Assembly: GCA_033398695.1 (NCBI GenBank)
Contig: CM065818.1
Location: 54,840,001-54,904,000 of the forward strand
Direction: 5' to 3'
Length of the DNA: 64,000 nt
Source of the DNA: Orobanche coerulescens
Taxonomy: Eukaryota > Streptophyta > Magnoliopsida > Lamiales > Orobanchaceae
Every line of letters starts with the position of its first letter. Within the stretch, counting starts at the first letter, position 1. The notes under the pieces were generated by a model that was not told the origin of the DNA, did no database searches, and saw only the letters and a program-made list of their open reading frames with translations. Shown here one piece after another: positions 35,893 through 48,418 of this stretch. A program made the position numbers and the translations under genes.

Positions 35893-36239
35893 GACACTTA
35901 GAGTTGGATTATTTTGAGTATTCCAATTTTCTTCAAACATCCTATAGATATTGGATAAATTTCATGGTAATCTTTGCACTTTCTTCCTGAAGAATAATAA
36001 TAATTATTATCATTACATATAATAGTGATGTTGTTACTAACATATTTATACACGCACATTACAAAAACTACAACATGTCAATTCACATACTAACATCAAC
36101 AAATCACTATAAACGCCAACATTTACGAACATAAGTCTAAAAAAATAAATACTTAGCATTAATATGTTTACATATCAAAAGTAGTACAAACACCACTTGA
36201 ATCCACCTATAATCAGCTAAATTCTTAAAGATAGAAGAA
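35893..36239. other. AT-rich DNA without recognised feature
   Basis: Nothing gene-like or repeat-like is recognised. A TAATAATTATTATCATTA stretch is at about 35996. Confidence 0.5.
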
Positions 36240-37096
36240 GGATTACTACCATATTGTATGTTGTCGTCCCAAGACTATGCAGAATAGGCGAGAGCTTATA
36301 AATTGAAGAACGGAGGTGGTGGTGGTGCCTGAAGTCCTGATTGAGTCATGGTTTGAGTCAATGACATCATATACTGCATCATGGCATGTCAAGTCTTGTT
36401 GAGCCTTCTTTTGTTCCTCCTGAAATTTCACAAACTACTCTTGAGCCTTCTTTTGCTCCTCAGCCAGAGCTCCCTCCTTGCTCCTCAATTGCTCCTCTAG
36501 AAAGGCCTTCCGAGTGTCGCCCTGTCGACTGCATCGAAAGCATGTGGTATCCTTCATCAATTTGTGGCCTTCACCTCCCGTCATCGGCATTTGAAAATGA
36601 CTCCATATAGGAGGGTAAATGTTAGCCCACACCCTAATCCTAATATAGGGATTGATGTGATTGATGTCTCTAATGGCTAAATCGAGGCTGATCTCGTCTA
36701 ATTTAGATGCTCCTCCCTCGTAATCTATCAATATCCTTTGAGACTCCCCCATCACTCTCTCATAATTAAGTTAGAACAAAATAAGTAATCGAATATTAAT
36801 AATGTTCAGAGATAAAGATTCATAGTATTGAAATGTTTACTTTAAGATATATTTAGAACTTACATGTTCATCCGGACTGTTCATATATTCCTTTCGAGAC
36901 ACGTAGATAAGGCATTCACCACCTTTTCATCATGCGGGACTCTTGGTAAGATTGCGAACCTAAGCTACGGTGCTCCGTCAGACCCTTACGGTTGGCCTTG
37001 TTGTTTGAACTGCTCGCCCACACAGAGAAACATTTAATACTCATTTGACAATAAACAACAATTACCATAAATAATCTTTATTTATCGATTACATAT

Positions 37097-38082
37097 TGTT
37101 GGGCTTCGGTCAGCATCCTGCCTGCATGAGTTTAAAAATGCGCGAGGCACGGCTTGCGATTTGACCTGTGAGATCTGCACTAGAAAGTGGTTAAATGAAT
37201 TGATTTGGACTACTCATACCAACAAGATGCATCTTCTTTTCTGGTATTCATCTCATAGAAACTCCAAAGTTAAGCGTGCTTGACCTGGAGTAGTTATGGG
37301 ATGGATGACCCCCAGGGAAGTTTCCCAGGTGCGCGTGAGTGAGGACAAAGTGCGCTAGAAAAGACTCGTGTTGGTACAGTGAGGATAGTCTTCATCATTC
37401 TGGGGACCAAAAATTGGTATCGGAGCAAGTCATGGGTGCGGATTCCCTCGAAGTATCCTAAAATTGAGGCTGCCAGAATGTTGGAACTAAGAGGCGGGCA
37501 TGCAGCAGATATTGCCACTTGGCCGGAACTGAGATGCTGGTGCAGTGGAGGTTGTCACGTGCTGGAGGGCTATGTGATCAAATCTAGTATACTGGAAGTG
37601 AGATACTGGCGCAGCGGAAGTAAATGGAGGTGGAACATATGCTAATATCAAGTGTTGGAGGACTGTGTGAATGAATTTAGCCGCTAGAGGGCTGTGTGAT
37701 CAAATCTAGTTCGCGGAGGTTTCGAGACTATGGGGCTGAAATGCTGGCAGATACTGGGAGGGGGATTGTTGGGCTTCGGTCAGCATCCTGCCTGCATGAG
37801 CTTAAAAATGCGCGAGGCGCGACTTGCGATTCGACCTGCGAGATTTGCACTAGAAAGTGGTTAAATGAATTGATTTGGACTACTCATACCAACAAGATGC
37901 ATCTTCTTTTCGGGTATCCATCTCATAGAAACTCCAAAGTTAAGCGTGCTTGGCCTGGAGTAGTTATGGGATGGGTGACCCCCTGGGAAGTTTCCCAGGT
38001 GCGCGTGAGTGAGGACAAAGCGCGCTGGAAAAGACTCGTGTTGGTACAGTGAGGATAGTCTTCATCATTCTGGGGACCAACA
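37097..38082 (+). mobile_element. Complete Cassandra TRIM retrotransposon
   Basis: LTRs of 316 bp (37097-37412 and 37767-38082) start TGTTGGGCTTCGG and end GGGGACCAACA (left copy ...AAAA). The target duplication CATAT is perfect (37092-37096 and 38083-38087). A primer site TGGTATCGGAGC is at 37415 and a polypurine tract GGGAGGGGGA at about 37756-37765. The 354 bp interior encodes nothing. Each LTR contains 5S rRNA-like sequence, the defining trait of Cassandra elements. The left LTR carries more substitutions than the right in the 5S part. Confidence 0.93.
37880..38010 (+). other. 5S rRNA-like sequence in the Cassandra LTR
   Basis: It matches the plant 5S rRNA 3' half closely: AAGTTAAGCGTGCTTGG, AGTAGTTATGGGATGGGTGA, then CCTGGGAAGT. 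A weaker match to the 5' half (CATACCA) lies upstream, with a small insertion. In 5S genes these blocks hold the internal polymerase III promoter (A box, intermediate element, C box). A less well-preserved copy is at about 37210-37345. It is not a functional 5S gene array unit, since it is single and sits inside an LTR. Confidence 0.85.
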
Positions 38083-38183
38083 CATATAATATAGTCTGCA
38101 TCGCTAAAATGAACGCATAACGACTCCCACTCGTACTCTCGATACTTGAACTCTTCGGGAGTAGCCTCGCGGGTATTACCCTA

Positions 38184-39046
38184 TATAACACCCCAAATTT
38201 GAAGTTAATTACAGTGCTGTGAATTCCTAATTGGGACCCACCAGGCAATATATAATACAATAATCAACAAAGTATAAGTACAGTACCGAACTACATTATG
38301 CTACTGAATACTCCGATGAAGACTTTATACAGTTCGCTGGCTAACAGATGCCAAACAAACCAATCAATAAATATACATGTATATTCTATATGAAGATGAA
38401 TATACCTAAACAACAAAAGTACACAACAATACAAATACAGCAGAAATGAAAACATAACCCAAACTAAAAAGACTCGAGCCCTTGAGTAGTATCCTTTAGA
38501 TCCTTCGCCGTCACCATGATCTTCCTGTGCCATAGCCTTCCCACAACCTAACATACGATAAAACATATTCCGCCCAAATCATAGGTTCAGTTACGCAAGA
38601 CAACGAATCTCAATATGCCGAACATACGCGATCATGTATGTCGTATGAACTGCAACACATTATCTCAACCGGTATACACGTAATTATACATGCTGTATAA
38701 ACCCAAGTCCAATTACAATCTCAATTCGTCAAAAGCATACATGATCATTATGAATTGACCAGACTATAACCCAAAACCATTGAAAACACACGCAATTATT
38801 ATGCACCATTATCAACCAAGATTCATGGCTCAAAGGATGGCACCACACTACGTCCATGGAAAAAATGTTCGTGCACATATCACCAACGTATACGGAAATC
38901 AGATATCATACATGTGATAATGTACCCAATCAGTCTCACATACGTACCCGCCCATGTGTACAGTCCAATATGAGGCCAACTACCGACACATGACTATATG
39001 TGTGCCCGACATAAAAATCCTAGTATAACAACCGGCACGCAAGTAT
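38184..39046 (-). mobile_element. Partial chromovirus-type LTR, cut by a CACTA element
   Basis: It starts TATAACACCCC (degraded TGTAACACCCC) with ATTACAGTGCTGTG and GGGACCCACCAGGC, the shared LTR terminus in minus orientation. It runs 863 bp and stops at 39046, where the CACTA element starts. The U3 half is missing: beyond the CACTA element comes another LTR in the opposite orientation, not the rest of this one. Confidence 0.65.
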
Positions 39047-39214
39047 CACTACTACGAAAAAAGGATTTAACATCGGTTTTTTTATACGATTCACATCGGT
39101 TTTAAAACCGATGTCGTATCCACCGATGTAAAATTCACATCGGTTTGTAAAACCGATGTAAATCTGATATTTCACATCGGTTCATATTAAAACCGATGTT
39201 GATATCGTCATTCA

Positions 39215-41365
39215 TGTAACACCCCCAATTTATTCGAGGTGTATTACAGCGCCGTAGACCCCTCCATGGGACCCACCAGGCTACAATAGGAAAACTTCAC
39301 TCGACTAACCATCTTGGTTAACGAGGATACACAATTAAATAATATGACATATAAAGATACACCCGGAGCAACCGGTAAAATAAGCATCAACCAACAACGT
39401 GACAATTTAAAGTAATACAATGCGGAGTTTGAAACGAAAAGCCTAAGTACTCGCGAGTACAATCTATAAGTTTAAAACTATGGAAACAACCATATCGAAA
39501 TGGACAAAGGAAATGAATGGACCCAAATGCACATGTCAACGACCTTGGCCAACATCCTCGTACTGTCCTGGTGCTCGCTCGTCCAGATAATCATAACCTG
39601 AAATCCATAACAAGAATTTCCCCGACAACGGGTCCCCAAAGGGGTTAGCAATTACGCTAGTACAAGTATTCAAGGCAAACCAATCGCTTACACATTTCAT
39701 AGTACATGCACCAATAATCATTTCGAAAACCAAAACAAGACATGTCTTTTAGGAAACAAACAGTCAAATAATTTGCCTTGGGAACAGAGTAATATCATAG
39801 ATTCCCGCACGCGGCCACTACGGACCCTCCCCCACGGGCTACATTACACAATCACACCCGCACATGCATCGCCTTGGGAACAGAGTAATATCATAGATTC
39901 CCGCACGAGGCCTCTAAGGACCCTCCCATCAGGCTAGCTAAACAAACTCGTGAAATCCGGGCGGCAAAGATAGATTTCCCTCCTTGACCCCGTCAGTCAA
40001 CACGAGGTGAGTTACACACAAGTAATATACATCACCATTTCATGTTAAGCTTAAAGGTTTCCAAAAATACTTGCCTCGAATTATTGACGACGTGAAGAAC
40101 GGAAAGGAAAGTCACCGACAACCGCTAGGAACCAACGGAACCGAACCTAACGATTTGAAGAATACAATCACAACCGTTCTAAATGAATACGGAATTGGAA
40201 TACACCCGAAAACCCGCCTACGATTCATGTATATTCGTATAAAAACAACAACGAGGACGGACCTCAACCAAACCCTTACGATTACAAAGTTACTACGAAA
40301 TATAGCATGAATCCGTAGGGAAACCAACAAAACTAACGAGATTAATCATGTACATCATGAATTAATCTAACATACGGAACGAATCGGACGAAACATGAAA
40401 ACCCCTTCAATTTACCCAAAACAAGGTTTTTAGGAGTTTACCTTGAATAATGATGAAGAACACGATTAGAGGTTGATAATATACACCAAAAACTCGAAGA
40501 AGATGATGGCTCGGAGTTACAAAGCTTCAAATCGCGGAAATACCAAGAAGGTCGCCTAGAGTCGGATGGGAAGGAGAGGGATGAAGAATGACCTAAATCG
40601 GTCAACTCACGGGTTTATAACCCCGGGCCTCGTTACGTCGTTAGCCACCACCGCTAACGTCGTAGGCATTACGACGTAAGCCATAAGGGCCTTACGACGT
40701 AACCAAAAAGCGAGAATCGCTGGACCGAAATACACTAGGGCGTTACGTGCGTAACCGAAAGGGTGTTACGACGTAACCAAAAAGGCGAAGTGCATGCCGA
40801 TTTACACTAGGGCGTTACGTACGTAACCAAAAAGGGTGTTACGTACGTAACATTCCTTCTTGTGGAGTACAGGCCGGGAATGAAAGAGGGAGGTACCGAA
40901 AGAATCGAAATACAACGGTGAACAATTCACGATGGTACGGACGCAAGGGGCACAACGACGAACTTAAGTACCGAAGGAAAACATATTCCCGACTACTCAA
41001 AGGTTCGAAAACAACATCAAACGTAAATTTCCCAAACTTTTGGGAAATTTACAAAACGATCCAAACATGTGAAATGTACGAAACATGGTGAAACACCAAC
41101 AAAACTCACAACGCCCACAATAACATGAGATCGATCTTGGCAACCCCAAAGCGGCGGTTCGAGCAGCGATTATGATAACACTCCAAATAGCGACGGAAAC
41201 GACATGAAACACCGACTCGAGTAAAACGAGTCCGAAACAAGCTCGAGCGACAAAAGATCAATATTAAATATCCTCAAAATGTTAATACGGTTACAAACGA
41301 GTTGCTAGAAACGAAAATGCACCAAGATGAGAATAATAAGAGAAGGGAAAAATGCGGATATTACA
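39215..41365 (-). mobile_element. 3' LTR of chromovirus C
   Basis: TGTAACACCCCC to GATATTACA, 2151 bp, with target duplication ATTCA at 39210-39214. It is nearly identical to the LTR at 46259-48418 except for substitutions and many 1-4 bp indels. Two related repeats starting CCTTGGGAACAGAG lie near 39776 and 39871. The palindrome array is at about 40630-40855. Confidence 0.94.
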
Positions 41366-41383
41366 TTCTACCCCTCTAAAAAC

Positions 41384-41402
41384 AAGTTTCGTCCCGAAAC
41401 TT
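41384..41402 (-). promoter_or_regulatory. Conserved hairpin next to the polypurine tract of C
   Basis: AAGTTTCG, three bases, CGAAACTT form a perfect stem overlapping the polyprotein stop codon. The polypurine tract AGAGGGGTAGA follows and touches the LTR at 41365. The same hairpin is at 30764-30782 and a slightly degraded one at about 57796-57813 in the other LTR elements. A role in reverse transcription or RNA 3' processing is inferred. Confidence 0.6.
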
Positions 41403-42470
41403 AGGAAATAAACAACTCGGGATACTTAGCACGCATGCTATCCTCGGTTTCCCAAGTCGCCTCCTCGACACCATGTCTCGACCACTGCACTTTGACCAAA
41501 GGAATGGTTTTATGCCTCAGTCGCTTCTCACGGTGCTCCAAAATCTTCAAAGGACGCTCCTCAAAAGTAATATCCTCGGCAACGTCAATCTCCCCATAGT
41601 CGATGATGTGACTAGGATCCTAACATATTTCCTCACCGGGAAACATGAAAACGCTATGAACATGACTCGGGGCCGGGGTAACGCCAACCGGTATGCTAAC
41701 CCACCGACTCGCTCAAGGATCTCGAAGGGTCCAATAAATCTCGGACTCAACTTCCCCTTCTTCCCGAAACGGAAAACTCCTCTCGTCGGTGAAACCTTCA
41801 GCAAAACGTGGTCTCCCACCTCGAATTCTAAAGGTCGACGACGGACATCGGCATATGACACATCGACTGCGGGCGATCAACATCCGTTCTCGAATAAATT
41901 CTATCTTCCGTCTCGTCTCTAAAACGACATCCGGTTCGGTCCCGACCAAATCGGACGCCTCATTCCAACAAATCGGCGATCGACATCGCCGCCATAAAGT
42001 GCCTCATACGGTGCCATCCGAATAGACGCGTGCCAACTATTGTTGTACGTGAATTCGATCAATGGCAAGTGCTCCTCCCGATCGCTACTCAATCGAGGGC
42101 ACAAGCACGCAACATGTCCTCGAATGTTTGGATAGTGCGCTCCATTGTCCATCCGATCGGGGGTGAAAAGAGGTACTCAAATGCAAACGGGTACCTAACG
42201 CCTTATGCACCGCCCGCCAAAAGTGCGATACAAAACGGCCATCACGATCCGAAACAATAGACTTGAGTACCGTGAAGTCTCACAATCTAGCGATAAACAC
42301 ACGAGCGATTTCTCCGGGCCCCAAGTGTCCTTGATGCCCGAGAAAATGTGCCGACTTGGTTAAACGATCAACAACCACCCATACCATATTCATGCCCGAC
42401 CTCGATCTCGGCAAACTCGTAACAAAATCCATCGATATATCTTCCCATTTCCATTACGGAATGGGAAGTG
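41401..42470 (-). pseudogene. pol: Element C integrase core, C-terminus and chromodomain
   Basis: Readable parts are [20 protein letters not shown] and EALYG (integrase core end, about 42090-42000), then RPLEFEVGDHVLLKVSPTRG and KGKLSPRFIGPFEILERVG (C-terminal domain, about 41840-41730). Finally, in another frame, a chromodomain with RPLKILEHREKRLRHKTIPL, VKVQWSRHGVEEATWE and MRAKYPELF ends at the TAA at 41403-41401. The chromodomain directs integration toward particular chromatin. The chromodomain frame itself is open; breaks lie upstream (about 42150-42450 and 41550-41650). Confidence 0.87.
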
Positions 42471-43260
42471 ATCGCAATAATCCGGCCGGTCGATGTTCGA
42501 TTTTGACCTGCTGGCAAGTCAAACATCTCGCCACAAACTGTGCGACCTCCTCCTTCATATCATTCCACCAGAAATTTCTTCTCAGGTCCTTGTACATCTT
42601 ACTCGAACCAGGATGAACGGAATAGGGTGTGGAATGGGCCTCACGCAAAATACTCAGTCGCAACTCTGGATCGTTCGGCACACAAAGCCGACTTTGGAAT
42701 CTCAAAACACCATCCTCGTGAATCACAAACCCAGGAGACTTTCCCTTAAGAACGTTCTCTCGGATTTGAGCAATCATCGGATCCTCTAATTGCTTCAGCT
42801 TAACCTCATCGATCAAAGACGATGAAATCTCTAAAGCACAAAGTTGCCCGACAGCTCCAGGCAACAAAACCTCAACATCTAACCCGATCAAAGCCCTCCG
42901 AAGGTCAGGCTGAGGCGTAAGGACCTCAAGCGTTCGCAACGAAATCGGTTTCCGACTCAAGGCGTCGGCCACGACGTTCGCCTTGCCCGGATGATAAAGG
43001 ATTTCAAGATCGTAATCCTTAATCGGCTCTAACCACCTCCTCTGCCTCATATTCAACTCCCTGAGTAAATATGTATTTGTGCTCTTATGATCGGTAAAAA
43101 TCGACATGCAGAGCCGAAAAGATAGTGGCCGAGATCTTGGCGCGAACACAACGGCCGCTAACTCCAAATCATGGGTAGGGTAGTTCGGCTCATACGGCGC
43201 AATCGTCTCGACGCGTAAGCAATGGTCTTGCCGTCTTTGCATCAATACGCACCCAAGACC
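42454..43260 (-). pseudogene. pol: Element C RNase H tail and integrase zinc domain
   Basis: A long frame reads FTDHKS, RQRRWLEPIKDYDLEILYHP and GKANVVADALSRK (RNase H end and tether), then LREAHSTPYSVHPGSSKMY and CLTCQQVKIEH (H2C2 zinc domain of integrase). It is joined to RT only through frameshifts at about 43250-43400. RNase H degrades the RNA template; the zinc domain precedes the catalytic core. Confidence 0.86.
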
Positions 43261-43391
43261 ACGACTGAAGCATCGCTATAAACGGCGAATCCTCGTTGCC
43301 ACATGGCAACGCCAAAACCGAGCTGAAGTCAAACGCTTCTTGGTTCCTCAAAACTCATTGTCTCTCGACATTCCAAACGAACTTCTCGGAT

Positions 43392-44913
43392 TTACGGAGC
43401 AAGCTGTGTAAGTGGCCTAGCTAGTTTTGAGAAACCCTCGACGAACCTACGGTAGTAGCCAGCCAAACCCAAGAAACTACGGACCTCCTTTACATTAGTG
43501 GGCGGTGCCCAATCCAACACTGCCTCAATTTTCTGCGGATCCACACAGACTCCCTCGGCTGAAATCACATGACCCAAAAACATCACTTCCTTCAGCCAGA
43601 ACTCACATTTCGAGAACTTCGCATAGAGTTGTTCGGTCCTCAAAATGTCTAACACTATTCGCAGATGATGGGCATGCTCCTCCTCATTCCTCGAATAGAT
43701 AAGAATATCGTCAATGAAGACGACGGCACACTTATCCAAATACTCGATAAAGACTTTGTTCATCAACTGCATGAACACCGCCGGCGCATTAGTTAACCCG
43801 AAAGGCATAACTACAAACTCATAATGTCCGTATCTCGTCCGAAAAGCCGTTGCACGTCGGACTCCCTCACCGGAGCCGATAGTACCCGATCTCAAATCAA
43901 TCTTTGAGAATACGCCGCTCCACCTGGCGGTCGAAAAAGTCGTCAATCCTCGGCAAAGGATACTTGTTCTTGATGGTCACCTTGTTCAGTTCACGATTGT
44001 CGATACACAAACGTAGTGAACCATCCTTCTTTCGCACAAACAGGACCGGTGCGCCCCAAGGCGAGGCACTTGGTCGAACATACCCCGACTCAAGAAGCTC
44101 ACTCAACTGCTTCTTCAACTCGGACATCTCTGAAGGTGCCATGCGATAGGGCGCCTTCGAAATAGGAGCCGCGCCCGGCTCTAACTCTATAGCAAACTCA
44201 ACCTCACGATCCGGTGGCAAACCCGGTAATTCGTCAGGAAATACATCAGGAAACTCATTAATGACTGGAATCGACGAAAGCTCGACTCCACCATCCTCCG
44301 CCTTCAAGGCGTAACACCAATATCCAGTACACCCCTTTCGCAGGAGACTCATCGCCTTCAAGGCATTAATGACGAATTTCTGGTTTCCCCTCTTTCGCCC
44401 CGCGAAAGAGTGCTCTTGCCGATCCTCGGCTAACATAGTGATGATTCTCGTGCGGTAGTTCATGATTGCGCCATGCCGCTCGAGCCAATCATCCCCGAGA
44501 ATCAAATCCTCACCCTCGATATTAACGACAATAAGATTAGAGAGCCAAGCTCTCTCACAAATAAACACAGAGCAGTCTCGGACCTCTCGATCACCGACAA
44601 TTCTATCACCGCTAGGAAGTTTAACGATGAAAGGCTCGCAAGGTGACAAACAATGAGACTTAAACGGCGTACACACTCTAGAGAAATGAATGAATGCGTA
44701 GCACCCGATCGAAAAGCACACCGACGGGATGGAAATGAATGTGAACGGTACACTGCCGCCACAAGAGGCGCTTGGATCATCGGCCCTCCTCATCTCATAG
44801 ATACGTGGGCGAGCAGAGCCGACATCGGAAGCTCCACCCCTAGCGGGCTGACCCCGACCCTTACCTCGGCCGGCACTCGGTGGAGGCGGCGGAGCAAATG
44901 AGCCCCGGTTCAC
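43392..44913 (-). pseudogene. pol: Element C protease and reverse transcriptase
   Basis: Protease is recognisable ([12 protein letters not shown]) but a one-base deletion in the DSG codons splits it at about 44710. The frame then runs [40 protein letters not shown], the [20 protein letters not shown] block and, after a damaged stretch at about 43900, [39 protein letters not shown] and [20 protein letters not shown]. The FIDD catalytic box is intact, unlike in element B. Confidence 0.88.
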
Positions 44914-45999
44914 GCTTGGCTCTAACGTGCTGATTGGGAAGAACGGGCGCCACGAAGCCGCTTGATCTGCTCACAATAAAGGGCCTTGTGGCCCAGTGTC
45001 CACAAGTGTGACAAGTAAACTTTGACGAGAACAACTGCCGGTTCCTATGGCCACCGCACACCAGTTAAAACATGTGGGTTCACGAGCGGAGTTTCCGGCG
45101 GCACCCAAAGCTCCAGAAAAATGAGCCGAACCGCCCGTTGAAATATTTGCAGCTTGAGATTTCTGCTGGCCTCCACTCTTGGGACCAGAAAAATTTCCGA
45201 CCGACTTCTGCTTCTTGCTCTCACGAGCCAAATCGCTAGCCGTCACCGACATATCATAAGCAAGGGCTCGACTCTGATAATCCTTCAAGGTAGTACAGAC
45301 GAGCCCAGACATATAGTCCGGATGGGCAGCTTCATCCTCCTGGAAAAATGGAAAATTTTGTCGCTTTCTGCGACAACTTGGGTCTTCACATAACCCAACT
45401 CCTTGTTGAAATCAGCAATAGCTTGGGATACGGGAATATCCCGAGGTTGAGCATCGAAGAAAGTATGCACTCGAGCCTGTCTGACCGGCCACGGGCAGTA
45501 CTCGGTTTCCATCAACTCCTGAAACTCGGCCCACGAAGCAACATGATCTTTGGGACTAACGGCCTCCCACCAATCTGTAGCATCTCCCGTGAGAAAGTAT
45601 TGAGCAATAGGGACCTTACGGTCCTCGGGACAATTGGTAGCAGTGAAGACCTTGGATATCTCCTTGATCCACCCTTCCCGGCCGATCGGGTGAAGCTCCC
45701 GAGGCGAGGAGGATGCATCTTGATGACATCCTGGAGCGGCCGATCCGCTCCGCCCGACTAGCGTGGGCTTGATCGGGGTTACGGACCACTTGAGCTATAG
45801 CCGCCATCTGGTTAACCATTTCTTTGCATTACGGCGGCAATACCAAGATCGGCGCGCTCTGAGAAGAAGCATGGCGTGGACGGTCGCCGATCTGCCGGCT
45901 CTGAAAGAGTGCGGCGTGTTGCCCCACCGGTGTCCCACGTCCTCGGCGCGTCCCACGGCCACGACCACAACCACGACCACGGTTTCCTCCGGCATCCAT
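44640..45999 (-). pseudogene. gag: Element C gag
   Basis: ATG at 45999 opens MDAGGNRGRGCGRGRGTRRG, the basic leader. Gag core words appear in several frames: SWDE-type region at about 45540, METEYCPWPVRQARVHTFFD at about 45515-45455, and TLKDYQSRALAYDMSVTA at about 45295-45240. Damaged zinc knuckles (CFNWC..., CHTCG) lie at about 45075-44995. It would form the particle shell and bind RNA. At least five frame breaks separate the parts. Confidence 0.83.
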
Positions 46000-46258
46000 A
46001 CTGGTGTTAAAAGATAACAGGAACATATCGAGGATGAGTAAGGAAAACTACGATGATAAGCAAAAGAGGGAGAATAACCACGGTTCAAGAAACGAAATAC
46101 AGTATGTGAAAGCAAACAATCGGGTAAGGAAACTTACGAGCACCTTGGAAGTCTTGAGATGCCGGCAGCGGTGTGACAATGTGCAAAACAAAACACGACT
46201 AGACCCAAGTAACCGACAAGCCTAGGTATCCATAAACCTAGGGCTCGATACCATTTTC

Positions 46259-48418
46259 CGTAACACCCCAATTTATTCGAGGTGTATTACAGCGCCGTAG
46301 ACCCCTCCATGGGACCCACCAGGCTACAATAGGAAAACTTCACTCGACTAACCATCTTGGTTAACGAGGATACACAATTAAATAATATGACATATAAAGA
46401 TACGCCCGGAGCAACCGGTAAAATAAGCATCAACCAACAACGTGACAATTTAAAGTAATACAATGCGGAGTTTGAAACGAAAAGCCTAAGTACTCGCGAG
46501 TACAATCTATAAGTTTAAAACTATGGAAACAACCATATCGAAATGGACAAAGGAAATGAATGGACCCAAATGCACATGTCAACGACCCTGGCCAACATCC
46601 TCGTACTGTCCTGGTGCTCGCTCGTCCAGATAATCATAACCTGAAATCCATAACAAGAATTTCCCCGACAACGGGTCCCCAAAGGGGTTAGCAATTACGC
46701 TAGTACAAGTATTCAAGGCAAACCAATCGCTTACACATTTCATAGTACATGCACCAATAATCATTTCGAAAACCAAAACAAGACATGTCTTTTCCGGAAA
46801 CAAACAGTCAAATAATTTGCCTTGGGAACAGAGTAATATCATAGATTCCCGCACGAGGCCTCTAAGGACCATCCCGCACTGGCTACATTACAAAATAAAA
46901 CACGCACATGCATCGCCTTGGGAACAGAGTAATATCATAGATTCCCTTGAGGCCTCTAAGGACCCTCCCGCATTGGCTAGCTAAACAAACTCGTGAAATC
47001 CGGGCGCGGCATAGATTTCCCTCCTTGACCCCGTCAGTCAACACGAGGTGAGTTACACACAAGTAATATACATCACCATTTCATGTTAAGCTTAAAGGTT
47101 TCCAAAAATACTTGCCTCGAATTATTGACGACGTGAAGAACGGAAAGGAAAGTCACCGACAACCGCTAGGAACCAACGGAACCGAACCTAACGATTTGAA
47201 GAATACAATCACAACCGTTCTAAATGAATACGGAATTGGAATACACCCGAAAACCCGCCTAAGATTCATGTATATTCGTATAAAAACAACAACGAGGGCG
47301 GACCTCAACCAAACCCTTACGATTACAAAGTTACTACGAAATATAGCATGAATCCGTAGGGAAACCAACAAAACTAACGAGATTAATCATGTACATCATG
47401 AATTAATCTAACATACGGAACGAATCGGACGAAACATGAAAACCCCTTCAATTTACCCAAAACAAGGTTTTTAGGAGTTTACCTTGAATAATGATGAAGA
47501 ACACGATTAGAGGTTGATAATATACACCAAACACTCGAAGAAGATGATGGCTCGGAGTTACAAAGCTTCAAATCGCGGAAATACCAAGAAGGTCGCCTAG
47601 AGTCGGATGGGAAGGAGAGGGATGAAGAATGACCGAAATCGGTCAACTCCTGGGTTTATAACCCCAGGCCTCGTTACGTCGTTAGCCACCACCGCTAACG
47701 TCGTAGGTATTACGACGTAAGCCATAAGGGCCTTACGACGTAACCAAAAAGCGCGAATCGCTGGACCGAAATACACTAGGGCGTTACGACGTAACCGAAA
47801 AGGGTGTTACGTACGTAACCAAAAAGGCAGAAGTGCCTGTACCGATTTACACTAGGACGTTACGTACGTAACCAAAAAGGGTGTTACGTACGTAACATTC
47901 CTTGCTGTGGAGTACAGGCCAGGAATGAAAGAGGGAGGTACCGAAAAGAATCAAAATACAACGGTGAACAATTCACGATGGTACGGACGCAAGGGGCCTG
48001 AAACGACGAACTTAAGTACCGAAGGGAAAACATATTCCCGACTACTCAAAGGTTCAGAAAACAACATCAAACGTAAATTTCCCAAACTTTTGGGAAATTT
48101 ACAAAACGATCCAAACATGTGAAATGTACGAAACATGGTCGAAACACCAACAAAACTCACAACGCCCACAATAACATGAGATCGATCTTCGGCAAACCCA
48201 AAACGGCGGTTCCGAACGACGATTATGATAACACTCCAAATAGCGACGGAAACGACATGAAACACCGACTCGAGTAAAACGAGTCCGAAACAAGCTCGAG
48301 CGACAAAAGATCAATATTAAATATCCTCAAAATGTTAATACGGTTACAAACGAGTTGCTAGAAACGAAAATGCACCAAGATGAGAATAATAAGAGAAGGG
48401 AAAAATGCGGATATTACA
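46259..48418 (-). mobile_element. 5' LTR of chromovirus C
   Basis: 2160 bp; its first base pair is CG instead of TG at 46259-46260, a point change compared with the other LTR. The right flank ATTCA (48419-48423) matches the left target duplication. The TATA box is GTTATAAACCC on the minus strand (47663-47653), with the palindrome array just upstream (47670-47905). A donor-like CAAG|GTAAAC at 47483 and acceptor-like TTTCAG|GT at 46641 could bound a leader intron. Confidence 0.93.
47670..47905 (-). promoter_or_regulatory. Palindrome array upstream of the LTR C TATA box
   Basis: At least eight words of two related types, TTACGACGTAA and TTACGTACGTAA, often followed by CCAAAAAG, lie between 47670 and 47905, with the equivalent at 40630-40855 in the other LTR. 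Some sites read TTACGACGTAA in one LTR and TTACGTACGTAA or TTACGTGCGTAA in the other, so the words change even between LTRs of one insertion. Confidence 0.6.

Larger units (their letters stand above)
36240..38183 (-). pseudogene. Degraded plant CACTA (Ptta/En/Spm-type) ORF remnant
   Basis: Minus-strand pieces resemble the small En/Spm-associated protein of plant CACTA elements. At 38180-38090 a frame reads EEFKYREYEWESLCVHFSD. At about 36980-36930 SQSYQESRMMKRW is readable. At 36755-36435 there is a coiled-coil-like EEQLRSKEGALAEEQKKAQE. At about 36390-36300 (other frame) MMQYMMSLTQTMTQSG and APPPPPFFNL come just before a stop. The order is what is expected for one N-to-C protein broken by frameshifts and by the Cassandra insertion (37097-38082). 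Identification is from general composition and motif order only. Confidence 0.45.
41366..46258 (-). mobile_element. Internal region of chromovirus C (Tekay/Del-like)
   Basis: Minus-strand order is a primer site (TGGTATCGAGCCC, one base short of TGGTATCAGAGCCC, about 46254-46242), gag, protease, RT, RNase H, integrase, chromodomain, hairpin, polypurine tract. Gag-pro-RT-RH-INT with a C-terminal chromodomain defines plant chromoviruses; motif wording fits the Tekay/Del lineage. Both LTRs and a 5 bp duplication are intact, yet the coding DNA has many single-base deletions. Confidence 0.92.

Noticed and set aside
37880..38010. A functional 5S rRNA gene
   Set aside because: Single copies within paired LTRs, with insertions in the 5' half and no tandem 5S spacer structure; this is the Cassandra LTR.
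40071..40310. 79-codon plus-strand frame, nearly identical at 47112-47351
   Set aside because: Both lie in the two LTRs of element C, so identity reflects LTR duplication, not selection. The frame is antisense to the element and has no recognisable domain.
41366..46258. Element C as an active retrotransposon
   Set aside because: Structure and target duplication are intact, but gag, protease, RT and integrase are all frame-shifted.
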